Shown: positions 1 through 12,114, counted from the first letter of the stretch. The stretch is DNA of 64,000 nucleotides from Bettongia penicillata ogilbyi (GCA_023548195.1 JAJHZJ010000121.1:7143252-7207251), one strand, 5' to 3'. Notes: generated by a model from the letters alone, not told the origin. Numbers and translations are program-made.

Positions 1-1125
1 CTCCTTCCCCTTTCTGCCCCGCTATTTCCCCCTCCCTCCCTGAGATGCCATACAATTTTACTTAGATTCTACACATACATTCCTATTAAATACATTTTGG
101 CCATAGTCATGTTTCATAGAAGAATTAAAATGAACAGGAGAAATCATAAAACAAACCAAAACATAATACAAAAGAAAATGATCTGCTACATTCTGTGATT
201 GAATTTCATAATTCTTTCTCCGGATGTGAAAGGCATTTTGCTTTAAAAGACCAGTGGGAATTTTTTAAGACTTTGCATTGCAATGAAGTTCTAAGTCTAC
301 CAGAAAAAAAAATCCTTGCACACTGTGGTTGTAGCAGTGTACAATGTTCTCCTGGTTCTGTTCCTTTCACTCAGCATCAGATCATATAAATCTTTCCAAG
401 CCTCTCTGAAGTCTTCCTGTTCATCATTTCTTATAGCGCAATAGTATTCCATTACATTCATATACCATAATTTATTCAGCCATTCCCCAACTGATGGGTA
501 TCCCCTTGATTTTCAGTTTTGGGCCACCAGAAAGAGTGCTGCTATAAATATTTTTGTACATGTGGGACCCTTCCCCATTTTTATGATCTCTTGGGGAAAC
601 AGTCCTAGAAACAGTATTGTTGGGTCAAAGGATATGCACATTTTTGTAGCCCTTTGGGCATAGTTCCAAATTGCTCTCCAGAATGGCTGGATCAGTTCAC
701 ATTTCCAGCAACAGTGAATTGATGTTGCAACTCTCCCACATCTTCTGCAACATTTATCATCTTCCTGTTTTGTCATGTTAGCCAGTCTGATAGATGTGAT
801 GCTGTATCTCAGGGTTGTTTTGATTTTCATCTCTCTAATCAATAGTGATTTAGAGCATTTTTTCATATGACTATAGATATCTTTAATTTCTTCCTCTGAA
901 AACTGCCTGTTCATATCCTTTGACCATTTATCAATTGGGGGATGACTTGTATTCTTGCAAATTTGACTCAGTTCTCTATATATTTTAGAAATGAAGCCTT
1001 TTTCACAGACACTAGTTCCAAAGATTCTTTCTCAGTTTTCTCCTTCCTTCCTAATCTTGGTTGCATTGGTTTTGTTTGTGCCAAGTCTTTTCTTGTTCAG
1101 TAGTTTTAAAAGACTTTTTGCCATT
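1..1125 (-). mobile_element. L1 LINE, 3' part (ORF2 C-terminus and 3' UTR)
   Basis: Read on the minus strand, 914-513 encodes the end of L1 ORF2: the NRQFSEEEI block, the REMKIKTTLRY block and the Cys/His-rich C-terminal motif. The lower coordinates are the L1 3' UTR. The reading frame carries stops. The element continues beyond the left edge. The same subfamily recurs at 15262-16450. Confidence 0.85.
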
Positions 1126-1469
1126 AGCCTAAACTCTTTAAATGATTAGTTGATAGATATGTCTTCTTACCTGGTTAAGGCATCAGGGAGTAGCACCTTA
1201 CTGTAATTGGGGGAGGAGTTATTTGATTGATTTACTCAGTTGACTCCCCTTCTTACAAGTCTATGACCTATAAAATTTAAATAATATACTCATATTTAAA
1301 ATGTTTTGGTAACATTAATTTTTACCAGCATGGGGAATTCTCCAGTACAGATGTACCTAAGGTATCTCAGCTGTGCCCGCCACTACCTACGTGACCTGGG
1401 GGAAATATGTGCATGGTTGTTTATATGTCTTCCTCATTAGACATGAGAGTAGAGATTGTTTTTGTTTTA

Positions 1470-1770
1470 TTTTTATCCCCAGAATTTAGCACATTGACTT
1501 GAACATAGTAAGTGCTTACTATGTAATATATAATATATAATAATGTTGACTGACTGACTGATTTTACTTTTCTGGGCCTCATTTACTCATCTATAAAATT
1601 AGGATGTTGTACCATGACCTCTAGAATCCTTTCCACTTCTAGAGCTATGATCCTAAGTGACCTGAGGTACATTGACGCTAAATAATTTGCCCAAGGTCAC
1701 AAAGCTGGCAAGTATCCAAGATAAAATTTAAACCCAAGTTTTCTTAAACCAAGGGCAATAATTTGTCTCT
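1470..1770. repeat. L2 tail plus two MIR fragments
   Basis: 1485-1560 resembles the L2 3' end (tagcac...taagtgctta, followed by a TGAC run). 1568-1655 is MIR-like in + orientation (ctcatctataaaa). 1655-1770 is MIR-like in - orientation (gcccaaggtcacaaagct). All are diverged. The stretches 1126-1470 and 1770-2010 hold nothing I recognise. Confidence 0.55.
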
Positions 1771-2009
1771 CCCAATAGAATATTACATACCAATAAAAAT
1801 TTTATTTGCAACCTTATCCAAAGTGATGCATATACCTGTGGCATTATATGAAAAACTCTTAAGATAAAACTGATGGTCAAGGAAGAGAGCATTTATATCT
1901 GAGTTGACACCCTGTTTTAAGCCCACCTTCTACCCTTTGTTCCTCCTATTCCTGTACTGGTAAATAGAACCAGTAGCAAATTGTGAAACTGCTAAATGGG
2001 TCTGCTAAA

Positions 2010-2640
2010 AATTCATGTTCCCACATCTCAATCAGTCCCTCCCTATAGTATGGCCATCATTTTATTCTTCTGTAATTTTCTATCACATTCTTTAAAATGG
2101 TGGTTCTATAACTTCTTGTGTCTCCTCAAGTATTGCATGGCACTCCTTACTCTCTCAGTTGAGGACCTTACCACATACTTAATTGAAAAAATTAAGGTCA
2201 TTCACTGAAAACTCTCTCTTCTCTTTTCCTTCTTATCTCACATCACTCAGATATCTTCCCCCATTGTCTCCTACCTCATTCTGATCTCTGATGAAATGAT
2301 CCTTCTCCCTTCTACATACACACTTGATTCCTTCCTGCTTCTTTTCTTCAACATTTCACCACTCCACTGTCATTCCCCTTCTCTTTTCTCTTCAGTGAAC
2401 ATCTACTAACTTCTTCTTTCATGTCTACAAACATTGATATCTTCCCCATCCTTTAAAAAAATTCTTGATCTTACTATGCTTGATAGCTATCCTCCATTAT
2501 TTCATCTCCCTTATGGTGCTAAATTTCTTGAGAAAATTATCTATAATCAGTGCCTCCACTTCCTCTCCTCTCAATCTTCAGCTAAACCCTCTACAATTTG
2601 AGTTCTGACATCATGGATCAGCAGAAATTATTCTTTCCAA
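2010..2640 (+). mobile_element. L2/CR1-type LINE fragment
   Basis: C/T-rich sense sequence includes the ttgaaaaaattaaggtcatt and tctgatgaaatgatccttctccc blocks found in the reverse-transcriptase upstream region of L2/CR1-clade LINEs. The same blocks recur at 36830-37240. No open frame survives. Confidence 0.6.
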
Positions 2641-4450
2641 AATTACAATGTTAATTTACTAATTCAGTGCCATACCAATCAAACTATGGAAAAATATATT
2701 TTATAAAACTAGAAAAAACAAAATTCATCTGGAGGAACAAAAGGTCAAGAATATCAAATAAATTAAAAATAAATATAAAGGAAAGTGGTTTAGCTGTACC
2801 AGATCTCAAATTGTATGACAAAGTAGTAATCATCCAAACAACCTGGTACTGGTTCAGATACAGGGATGGGGAATCTGCATCCTTGAGGCCACATGTGGCC
2901 CTCTTAGGTCCTCAAGTGCAGCCTTTTAACCTAGAGGGCCACATGTGACCTTGAGGCTGCAGGTTCCTCACTCCTGGAAGAAATAGGGTTGTGTATCAGT
3001 GGAATAGAGTAGGTACAAAACACACAATAGTAAATGACCATAATAATCGTGTTGGTTTTTTTTTTTCTGAATCCAAAGACCTAAGCATTTGGGACAAGAA
3101 CTTACTATTTGACAAAAGTTTCTGGGAAAACTGGAAATCAGTTTAGCAAAAACTAGGTATAGATCAACATATCATACTGTATACCAATATAAGGTCAAAA
3201 TGGGTACATGACTTAAACATAAAAGGTGATATCATAAGAAAACTAGGGAAATGTGGAATATCTTCCTTGTCAGATTTATGGAGAAGAGAAGAATTTATAA
3301 CAAAACAAGATGGAGAGGATTATCAGAAATAATATAAATAATTTTGCTTATATTAAATTAAAGAATTTTTACATAAACAAATCCAATGCAGCAATGATTA
3401 GAAGGAAAGCAGAAAACTGGGAGATAAGGGGGGAGTTACAGTAATTTCTCTGATAAAGATCTCATTTATTAAATATGTAGAGAACTGAGTAAAATTTATA
3501 ATATGAATCATTCTCCAATTGACAGATGGTCAAAGGATATGAACAGGCAATTTTCAGAAGAAATCAAAGTTATAAATGGTCACATAAAAATGTGTTAAAT
3601 CACTATTACTTAGAGAAATGCGAATCAAAGTAGCTCTAGATACCACCTCACATCTATCAGATTGTTTAATATGAGAGAAAAAGGAAAACAATGAATGTTG
3701 GAGGGGATGTAGGAAAATTGGGACACTAATGCATTGTTGATGAAGTTGTAAACTGATCTAACCATTCTGGAGAGTAAATTGGAATGATACTCAAGGGCGA
3801 TAAAACTGCATACCGTTTGACCCAGTAATATCACTATTACACCTGCATCTAGCTCAAAGAGTTTTTTTTTAATAAAGGAAAAGGACCTATATGTTCAAAA
3901 ATATTTATAGCAGCTCTTTTCTGGTGGCAAATAAGTGGAAATTGAAGGGATGCCCATCAATTAAAGAATGCCTGAACAAGTCGTGGTATATGAATGTAAT
4001 GGAATACTATTGTGCTATAAGAAATGATGGGCAGAATGCTTTCAGAAAAACCGGAAAAATCTTATATGAACTGATGCAAAGTGAAGCAAGCAAAATGAAT
4101 ACATTGTGCATAGTAACAGCAACACTGTATGATGATTAACTCTGAATGATCTAGCTATTCTTAGCAATACAACAACCAAGATAATTTCAAGGGACTTGTG
4201 ATGAACAGGGCTATCTACCCCCCAAAAAAGCTGATCAAGTCTGAGCACAGATTGAAGCATACTTTTTAACTATTTTTTTTTCTTGTTGGGTATTTTTTTG
4301 TCTCTTTTCTTTCACAACATGACTAATATGTAAATATGTTTTGTGTGACTGCACATATATAATCTATATCAAATTACTTGCCTTCTTGGGTTGTGCAGAG
4401 GGATAGTTAGGGAGGGAGAGAAATTTTAAAAATATTAAAAATTATTTTTT
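2641..4450 (+). mobile_element. L1 LINE, ORF2 C-terminal half and 3' UTR
   Basis: Frame fragments (2667 on, 3891-4139) show L1 ORF2 3' features: KFIWRNKR, LAVPDLKLYDK and a degenerate NRQFS block near 3535-3560, followed by the marsupial L1 3' UTR (tggaatactattgtgctataag; cacaacatgactaatatg). It is broken by many stops and split by a small DNA transposon at 2861-2975. Confidence 0.85.
2861..2975. mobile_element. Palindromic hAT-like MITE
   Basis: A 115-bp insertion interrupts the L1 ORF2 frame. It starts cagggatgggga and ends tcctcactcctg, so the ends are near inverted repeats. The arms agaggccacatgtggccctc and gagggccacatgtgacc make the whole element almost palindromic, as in short non-autonomous hAT elements. 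I see no clear 8-bp target-site duplication. Confidence 0.65.
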
Positions 4451-4659
4451 ACATAAAATTGGGAAAAGTAAAGTATAAAAAACTTTTAAAACTAGAGTTA
4501 CAAAGACTTCTTAATTTGCCAGATCTAGTGGCCTTTATTCAGTCTTCATCCTCCTTGTCTTCTCTGCAGTAGTGACACTGAGGGTTGCCTTTTCCTTCTG
4601 AATGGCCTCTTCTCTGGGTTTTTATGATGCTCTCCTAATTTTACTTCTGCATGACCATT

Positions 4660-4880
4660 CCTTAGTCTCTTTTGCTGGATTTTCATGATCCCAATTGGGG
4701 TTTTATTGGCAAAGATACTGAAGTGATTTGCCATTTCATTTGGCAACTCACTTATCAGAAACTGAGGCAAACAGGGTTAAGTGACTTGCTCAAGGTCACA
4801 CAGCTAATCTGCAGTCAGATTTGAACTCAGGTCTTTCTGATTTCAGATTTGGCCTTTTATCCACTGTGCCATTAACTGCT
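4660..4880 (-). repeat. tRNA-derived CORE-SINE with RTE-like tail
   Basis: In reverse orientation it carries the tail (ccccaattggggttttattggcaaagatac), the CORE (gaggcaaacagggttaagtgacttgctcaaggtcacacagct), and the tRNA-like head with a B-box-like gatttgaactcag and ccactgtgcca. It is near full length. Confidence 0.85.
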
Positions 4881-5130
4881 CTGATATATTACTATTATGT
4901 CATCAGCAACCATGGATTCAATTATTATTTCTACACAGGTGATTTCCAGATCTATATATCCATTTCCAGTCTCTCTTCTGAGCTACAGTTCTACTTCACT
5001 AACTGCCTTTTGGCCTCCTTGTTCCATAGAAAATTTAATTCAACATATCTTCGCTTTCTCCCCTCAAATTTTACCATAGAGGACATCACCATCCTCCTAG
5101 TCACCCTAGCTTGCACCTTGCTGTAACGCA
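4881..5130 (+). mobile_element. L2 LINE fragment
   Basis: The segment matches the L2 block around aattaccatctctatgctgatgactcccaaatctatatctcc in degenerate form (caattattatttctacacaggtgatttccagatctatatatcc). It is L2-like in sense orientation. The open frame at 4821-5126 is a chance product of this repeat. Confidence 0.55.
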
Positions 5131-5279
5131 CCTGGTACATTTTTAAAAAGTGAATCAGAGTATCCTATGAGTAGACTCATTGATTACATTTTACAAAATA
5201 TATATGTGTTAGAAACACACTCACTTTAAAAAGGACAACATCCATTGTGAAGTCAGGAACGGTTTTGTTAATTTTTACA

Positions 5280-5310
5280 TTCATTCCTGAATGAATGAAT
5301 GAATGAGTAG
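5280..5310. repeat. (AATG)n microsatellite
   Basis: A short run of about five gaatgaat units lies at 5287-5306. The surrounding 5130-5870 holds no feature I recognise. Confidence 0.8.
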
Positions 5311-5879
5311 TTCCTAATAGACTACGACACTTGCTTCAGACAAATGCAAGGTTTATATTCCCTGCTTTCAATTTGAATTCCCAGCCTGTCTCCCATAGGC
5401 CAGCATTCCAGGGTTCACTAACCCCTTACTCCATGTGGGTCTACACTACTGTCAAATTCTTCATTTTCTTTAGAGAATGACATATAAATTCTTTTAAAGG
5501 AATTCCCTTAATTGATGTAAATCTTTCTGGTATTGACCTGAAAGTTTGGTGAAACGGGCAAACAGGCTAAGTGATATCTTAATTGAATAGGAGGTAAATA
5601 ATTAAGATAAGAGAGTTGACAAAACGCCAAATGAAATTATGGTCCAAGATATCTGTGTTTTCTTTACCATGCCATAACATAGTATATGTTCACAAAATAT
5701 TAATATGCAAAAAAAGTCTCATTTTTCAAGATAGTGTTTTGGGGTAAGGGTCCTTAATGGTTACTTTAAGTCAGCCCCATCTGGCGTTATTGTCGCAGGG
5801 AAGGTATTCTCTGAGTTTACTCAGGGAACACAGCATAGACCCTTCTTGTCAATCAGTTCAGGCTATGTTACTAGAGCTA

Positions 5880-6034
5880 TATCTGACTTCTGGTTTGGGT
5901 AAATAGGATCTTCCATCTCTCCCTTTCACCCCAATGTGAGACCATTATGAGGAAGAAATCAGATACTCCAGGGCTGGGGGAAATGAGAAAAGGAGTTGCA
6001 CTAAGAAAAATCTTAAAGAGAGAATTTTTAGTTG
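5880..6034. repeat. Left arm of an imperfect inverted repeat
   Basis: This arm is the diverged reverse complement of 6438-6570. Shared blocks are atctgacttctggtttggg, aggaagaaatcagatactcc, aatgagaaaaggag and agaaaaat.tt.aagaga. The left arm carries about 30 extra bases after the first block. The spacer is about 400 bp. I do not recognise the family. Confidence 0.75.
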
Positions 6035-6164
6035 GAAAGATCGGTAGGGAGTTTGTATAGAAATGCCTCCAAAGTTAGACTTTAAATCAAGTTAGCTGGA
6101 GGTACAGTTTAAACTACTTTATTACAGACAGATGGGAACATACAAACATAGACAATCTCCAAGT

Positions 6165-6385
6165 TACATAATCACAGAACCAAAGAATTGATACTAAGTC
6201 TAGCTTTGGAGACATTTCTGTTCCAACTCCCAACTTAGCCAAGATATCAGTATTGAATTTTAGATCTTGTTTTACAGATGAGAGAAAGAGATGAAGTGAC
6301 CCTGGCAGTTAATGAGACTACACTCAGTTCTCCTGATTTACAATCTACCAGTCTTTCCATTAAAACATACTGCCTCTTGAATCTG
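6165..6385 (-). repeat. MIR-like SINE fragment
   Basis: In reverse orientation: ttttacagatgagagaaagagatgaagtgaccctggcag, then an agtctttccattaaaacatactgcc end. It is diverged and lies between the two inverted-repeat arms. Confidence 0.5.
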
Positions 6386-6437
6386 AATTCTCTTGGTTTC
6401 CTAGACAAGACCTACTCCTCAGCTCCCCCTAAAAAGT

Positions 6438-6570
6438 CAAACTAAAAACTCTCTTCAAAATTTTTCTCATTGCTCCTCCTTTTCTCATTTTATCCTGGCC
6501 CTGGAGTATCTGATTTCTTCCTAATGATAATCTCACTTTGGGGGTCCCAAACCAGAAGTCAGATATAGAT
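6438..6570. repeat. Right arm of an imperfect inverted repeat
   Basis: This is the reverse complement partner of 5880-6034. The short minus-strand open frame here (6429-6632) is not supported as a gene. Confidence 0.75.
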
Positions 6571-6784
6571 CTATTAGCATAGTTATATACGCTGGAGCTT
6601 AGTTTTACCACCCTATACCATTCACTTCCCATAGCCTTCCCTCTGCCCCTTCACTTATCTCTTAAGCCAGATTTTGTCATTTCCTTTAAGTCAAATTCCC
6701 TTAAACTAATTTCTGGCAATCAGTGTTGGACCACATCTAGACCTAACTTGGCACTCTTTAAAAGAGAGGAAGAGGAAAAGTGTA

Positions 6785-7212
6785 GGGAATTAGTATTTAG
6801 ATAGTATTTAATATGCGCCAGGCATTGGGCTAGGAACTTTACAAATATGATCTCACTGGATCTTCACAACAACCCTGTGAAGTAGAGGCTATTTTTTTTT
6901 TTTGAGGCAATCAGGGTTAAATGACTAGCCCAGGGTCACACAGCTAGTAAGTGTCTGAGACTGTATTTGAACTCAGGTTCTCTTGACTCCAGGGCCAGCA
7001 TTCTATCCGTTGTACCACATAGTTACCCCCTCCCCCAGGGAGCTACTACTATTATCATCATTTTAAAGTTGAGGAAACTGAGTCAAGTAAAGGTTAAGTG
7101 ATTTTCCCAGGGTCACACAAGTAACTAATGCTAGTAGTATCTGAGGATAAAATTGAAGGCAGGTCTTCCTGATGCCAGACCCAGTGCTCTATCCACAGAA
7201 CCACCTAGCTGC
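6785..7212 (-). repeat. MIR element with a nested tRNA-SINE
   Basis: The outer MIR-like copy (taatatgcgccaggcattgggctagg ... cttcacaacaaccctgtga ... gttgaggaaactgag ... cacctagctgcc) is split near 6890. A second minus-strand SINE (6892-7030, T-run then gaggcaatcagggttaaatgac) is inserted there. Nested insertion gives the relative age. Confidence 0.7.
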
Positions 7213-7244
7213 CTTTCCATCACATAATCATTTATCTTACCTCT

Positions 7245-7345
7245 GAGCATAATTTGATATAGGTCAATATGGTGCAGTGACATGCATTCTTCACTTAAAA
7301 TCAGAAGACCTGGGTTCAAGTCCTTGTTCTCCTACTTACTGGCCA
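7245..7345 (+). repeat. MIR/CORE-SINE head fragment
   Basis: The tRNA-like head is visible (atggtgcagtgacatgcattc ... gaagacctgggttcaagtcct ... cttactggccatgtg). It is truncated where the LTR-like sequence begins. Confidence 0.6.
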
Positions 7346-7354
7346 TGTGTATTG

Positions 7355-7815
7355 TGATTTAAAAATCTTCCCCACCCATTAATAGGCCTCAGGTGGGGTT
7401 ACTAAGGGAAGCTTGATTAGGGGAAGTTTGTTTTGTATGGAGGCCCACATCTTTTGTTAATTGCTAATGAGATACTGGGTCACAAGCCTTGAGTCCTCAG
7501 GCTCTGAAAAGTGTGGACTGAGATGAGGTTTTGCTTTGGGGCTCTAATCATTGGAAGAGTGTTTGTGTAATTAGGCCAGACAAGACTCTGGGTAGCCAGA
7601 GTCCCCTAGGACTCCTCCAGCTTTGAAAACCCAGATATTGGTGCTTCTCCCTCTGGTAACTATATATGTATTATCTATGATCAGACAATTGGAAGCCCTG
7701 TCTGCTGGTCTTTCTGTGTATACTTTGTGCTTGTAATTTCTGTATGTTCTCTGAAGTTCAGGGTGCTGACTTTTTTCCCAGGTTTCTGAGGGACCTTTCA
7801 ACTTTAAATCTAAGG
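7355..7815 (+). mobile_element. LTR-like fragment (ERV-derived), 3'-truncated
   Basis: It is collinear with the solo LTR at 42579-43102. Shared blocks are atcttccccacccattaat, ctttggggct..a.t..tggaag, ctttgaaaac.cagat.ttg and ctctgaagttcagggtgctg. It lacks the terminal portion ending ...gttaca. No retroviral gene lies next to it. Confidence 0.6.
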
Positions 7816-7827
7816 TCCATTTTTGAA

Positions 7828-8000
7828 GGAGAGGGCAGTCTAGTGAAAAGAGCACTGGACTTGGAGTCAGAGGTCCTGGTTTCATATTGAAACCCTATCA
7901 CTTACTTGGGTGACCTTGGGCAAGTCACTTTGAGCCTCAATTTCCTCATCTGTAAAAGGAGGAGATTCAAAAAATTGACCTCTCAGGTACCTTCTAGCTA
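7828..8000 (+). repeat. MIR SINE
   Basis: A good MIR match in sense orientation: gcactggacttggagtcagaggtcctgg, then gggtgaccttgggcaagtca, then cctcaatttcctcatctgtaaaa. 8000-8580 contains a short (TGTA)n run near 8265-8282 and nothing else recognised. Confidence 0.8.
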
Positions 8001-8584
8001 TGATCAGAAGAATGGAGAAAATCCTCCCTCCATCCTCTGTTTCTGCCATCCAACAAGGTGTTCAAGTAAAATAGGAAAAGAAAAATCACTCCTGGGTACA
8101 AGTAATTGTCTGAGAAACTTTCTTATATTTGTTTAGAAACAACATAAGGAAGTTACAGATATAAACCTGTCTGTAGCAGCCATCTCATTTTGAATTCACA
8201 CTAATCATAATCCTTCTTTAAGAGAGATAAAGTACAGACATCTAGTAGGAGTCATTTTTCTTGTGTGTATGTATGTATGTATAGTCCTGATTTATCAAGA
8301 GAGTGCTGTTTAATGTTTAGCAACTGACTCTCTGAAACAAGACTAACAAATGCACCTGTCATATGCTTTTCAGCTTAATCTGCATCCTCAACGTTTCTTC
8401 CATCAGTTTCTTGTCCAGATAATCAACAAAACAAATCTAGCCCTGATCTGTGGCATTTGCCAATTTCTGATGTGTAAATGTTCACACTAAAAATTCAACA
8501 GTCAGCTCTCATGAGCTGTTTGAGATGCCTCAAGTGTACTCCTAAGTGTATTGGAAAAAGAATTTAACTTTGATAGAGAATTAT

Positions 8585-9295
8585 AGTTTTACAGAAAGAA
8601 GGAAGTTTAGATGGCATCTAGTCTAACAATCTCATTTTAAAAATTAGGAAAATGCAACAAAGAGAAGCAAAATCTTTCATCCAAAGTCACACAGAAAAGT
8701 AGAATTCTTCACCAAAAATCAGCACTCTAAACACTTTGCACTTAGCGGTTCCCAAAGTAAGAGAGGACTTTCACTAAGACCTGAGAGATGAGGTATTATA
8801 TACACAGGACCACTCAACAGATACATCTATATCATTGTGGCACCCTTGCAACACCACTGGCTTTGCTTCATGGCATCACAGATTCAAAGCTGGAAAGGAT
8901 CTTAGAGATCATTCTAGGTTGGACATATTAAGCATGTGGCCCAGAGCCACCTGTTGGTCACAGTGCCCCTAGACTCAATCCAAACAAGATTAAAATGTAA
9001 TTGGAAAACATTTAACAAAATAAATAAAAACACAATGAAACATAGGTAATGTTACATTTTAAAACTAAGTCAATATGTGACCTGCAGGGATCTGAATGTA
9101 CAGATTAGTGTCCCCTATTTATATTTGAGTTTATTGCCTGTAATCTAGTTCAACTCCTGCCCACCCCAACCCCACCAGATGAAGTCATAAAAGTCTGAAG
9201 AGATTAAGTGACTTGTCCTTGATCACATAGGGTAGAGACTCAAGCCTACTCCCTCTGATGCTAATCTATCGTTCTTTCTTCTGCACCATTTTGAT
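8585..9295 (-). repeat. MIR-type repeats interrupted by a DNA element
   Basis: 8585-8760 is a diverged reverse MIR. 8875-8930 (gctggaaaggatcttagagatcatt) and 9115-9295 (gaagagattaagtgacttgtccttgatcaca) look like two halves of another reverse copy. The 8930-9112 sequence separates them. Confidence 0.55.
8930..9112. mobile_element. hAT-like DNA transposon remnant
   Basis: An AT-rich core (ttaaaatgtaattggaaaac ... aataaataaaaacacaatg) is flanked by gtggcccagagccacc and atatgtgacctgcaggg. It interrupts a MIR-type copy. Naming it hAT-like is an inference from memory of similar dispersed mammalian repeats. Confidence 0.4.
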
Positions 9296-9484
9296 AATGA
9301 AAAGTTTCATTAGTTCAAATTAATTCAATGTAATAAGCATCTTTCTTTTCAATTAATGACCATTTATTTTTTCTCTTTACCTCCTATACACAGGTCTCTT
9401 TCAAGAGGAATGGCATGCACCATCATTGGTCCCCCAGAATTGTGATTGAACATGGCATTCAATAACCACCTTCTATGAGCCAAT

Positions 9485-9745
9485 CAGAGGTAACTAAATA
9501 GATCAATGGATAGACTGCTGGGCCTAGAGTTAGAAAGACCAGAGTTCAAATCTGGTTATAGACCCTTACTGTCTGTGTGACCCTGGATACTTCATTTAAA
9601 CTCTGTTCACCTTAATCAACAAGACAAGGAAATGGCAAATCGCTCTAGTACCTTTGCCAAGAAAACCCCGTGTCCAACATTAGCTTGCTATGATCCATGG
9701 GGTCACAAAGAGTTGGACACAACTGAATGACCGAGTAACAACAGC
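9485..9745 (+). repeat. tRNA-derived CORE-SINE with RTE-like tail
   Basis: Near full length, sense: gatcaatggatagactgctgggcctagagtt, B-box-like gagttcaaatc, tgtgtgaccctgg, and the tail ggggtcacaaagagttggacacaactgaatgac, which is similar to the BovB/RTE-type tail. Confidence 0.88.
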
Positions 9746-10414
9746 AACACCAATGCGTCAGGCACTGTTCTAGGCACAAATATCAAAATGAAACGTATGC
9801 ACAAAGGTGAAAGCATGACACAATTGACTCAGGAAGACGTGAGTCTTTGACCTATCCAACTATGTGAGCTTGTGTTAGAGGTTTAACTGAGCTTTTAATG
9901 CCTCAAACCACTTTCTAAGCCTATGTATGTTAAAGATAAATGATAAATTCACATCAGTGGAGGGAAATTCCACAGTAAGAATTTCCCAAAGTAGTTAAAT
10001 CATAGGTCTGGACCAATAGAAAAAATAGCACACACACACATAAATCTATTTATTTTGGAACCAGCTAATAGACACCTTCTCTTCTACTACCACCAATCAT
10101 AATTTGGAAGGACCTCAAAACTTAAGGATTTGGACATAAAACTCTCAATTCACCATATGCTGGGGAAGGCTTTGCCTGCTACAATATAAAGTTTTCCATT
10201 CTGGGGTTCATTATCCTTTATAGGAAAGCAAAGCACAGACTGTTAGACATTTGTGGCTCATTTTTTATTCTTCTTCCCAACTTTATTTTGAATCTCCTTA
10301 TACTCTATGTTTAGCAGACAGCTGGTGCATTATGTTAGGATGTTCACATGTTAAACCACCATTTGTAGTTCCTCCTATACAACATATAAGCCATTTCCAC
10401 AACTAATCTCAGAG

Positions 10415-10640
10415 CTCTAGGTTGTTCAGTCATTTTTCAGCAGTGTTTGACTCTTTGTGACCTCATTTGTGGTTTTCTTGGAAAAAATCCGACAGTGGTT
10501 TACCATTTCTTTCTCCAGCTTATTTTACAGATGAGAAACTGAGGTAAACAGAGTTAAGTGATTTGCCCAGGGTCACACAACTATTAAGTGTCTGACATCA
10601 GATTTGAACTCACGTAGCCTCAGGTGCAATTGTGCAATTG
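10415..10640 (-). repeat. tRNA-derived CORE-SINE with RTE-like tail
   Basis: Reverse copy: ttgactctttgtgacctcattt tail, ttttacagatgagaaactgagg CORE, ttgcccagggtcacacaac, gatttgaactca. The head is truncated near 10640. The flanks 9745-10415 and 10640-10985 hold nothing I recognise beyond a short CA run at 10028-10040. Confidence 0.85.
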
Positions 10641-10984
10641 GAGGTGGGGGGAAATTGAATAAAAATAAGGAAATGATATGTAAGCATAAGAAAAAAAGAA
10701 AGTTTTGACAGAAACATTTATCTGTTGTGTAATAGAATAGTGATTACATTATTTTCCAATAAACACACAAAATGCAAGTTATAACCAATTAGTGGTCAAG
10801 TCCACTGACAGGTCTTAACAAGCAAGTGTTGGCAGGCAAGTATGTTGTGCATTGTTGGGAAGTCCAGCATGCATCAGCAAGAATATGTGTCTAATGACTT
10901 GTTTACAATACAATAGTATATGGTTATTGCATCATCAAAATTTCAATACAGGAACCTCCCCCCCAAATTTACAATAAACTATTA

Positions 10985-11615
10985 AATTTAAGATGCTTAA
11001 AAAATGTATTTTTTTTTATAATGGGTTAAAGAAAGTAGATTTCACAAAGGAATACCCATCAATTGGGAAATGGCTGAGCAAGTTGTGGTATATGAATGCA
11101 ATAGAAAACTATTGTGCTATAAGAAATGACGAACAGGCAGACTTCAGAAATACCTGGATAGACTTACATGAACTGATGCTGAGTGAAGTGAGCAGAACCA
11201 GGAGAACATTATACACAGTAACTGCCACAGTATGCGAGGACTGTTTTTGATAGACTTAGTCCTCCACAGCAAGGCAAGGACCTACAACATTTCCAAAGGA
11301 CTCATGATGCAAAATGCCATCCACATCCAGAGAAATAACTATGGAGTCAGAAAGAAGAATGAAGCAGACTAGTTTCTCTTTTGTTGTTTGATTTTGTTTA
11401 GTTTTATTCATGCTTTCTCTCCCATTCGTTTTAATTCTTCTATGCAACATGACTAATGTGAAAATGTGTTTAATAAGAATGGGCGTGTAGAGCCCATATA
11501 AGATTCACTGTCTTGGGGAGGGAAGACGAAGGAGGGGGAGAAAATTTAAAACTTATGGAGGTGATTGTTGAAATTGAAAACAAATAAATCAGTTTTTTAA
11601 AAAAGAAAGTAGATT
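10985..11615 (+). mobile_element. L1 LINE, 5'-truncated 3' end
   Basis: Sense L1 3' end: tcaattgggaaatggctgagcaagttgtggtatatgaat ... gaaatgacgaacaggcagacttcag ... aaaggactcatgatgc ... ctctcccattcgttttaattcttc. It ends in an A-rich tail near 11610. The open frame 10993-11250 is the ORF2 terminus reading into the 3' UTR. Confidence 0.85.
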
Positions 11616-12073
11616 TCTGGTGCAAGGTATTGAGTATTCTTTTTTTCCAAAAAGGGGGCAGTAGGTTAAATAAGTATGAGAACCTCTGCTCTAGAATATT
11701 ACATAAATATTTAGAAAAATCAAAGCCTTGAAAATATGAGTAAACTTAGATCATATATCCTCATCAGATAAGAAGAATTATCGTGAAAGAAACCATATAG
11801 CCTCTAGTTACTGTGGATAAATATAGAAGAGAGATACCAGCATGAGAAATCATCACTTAAGCCAAGAATCTAAGATGGATTGTGTGATGCTCCCTGGAGA
11901 GCTCTCATAGGTCTCATTATTAGATTTGTACTTAATGTCACTCCTAGTAAGAATGTCACTAATTCTTCAAACCCAGCTGTTGCTAACACATCAGATTTAT
12001 TTAAAGAAGCAAATATGTTGCAGGAGACACATTAAAATATTCTGAGATAGTATACGTAATATATCTGTACTCA

Positions 12074-12075
<2 letters not shown>

Positions 12076-12112
<37 letters not shown>
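12076..12112. repeat. (CA)n microsatellite
   Basis: An uninterrupted CA dinucleotide run of about 18 units. It is likely polymorphic. Confidence 0.97.

Positions 12113-12114
<2 letters not shown>

Noticed and set aside
2667..2948. 93-codon open frame as a host gene
   Set aside because: It is the L1 ORF2 tail reading into a hAT-like MITE.
12076..12112. CRISPR-like direct repeats
   Set aside because: It is a CA dinucleotide microsatellite. No spaced repeats exist in the window.
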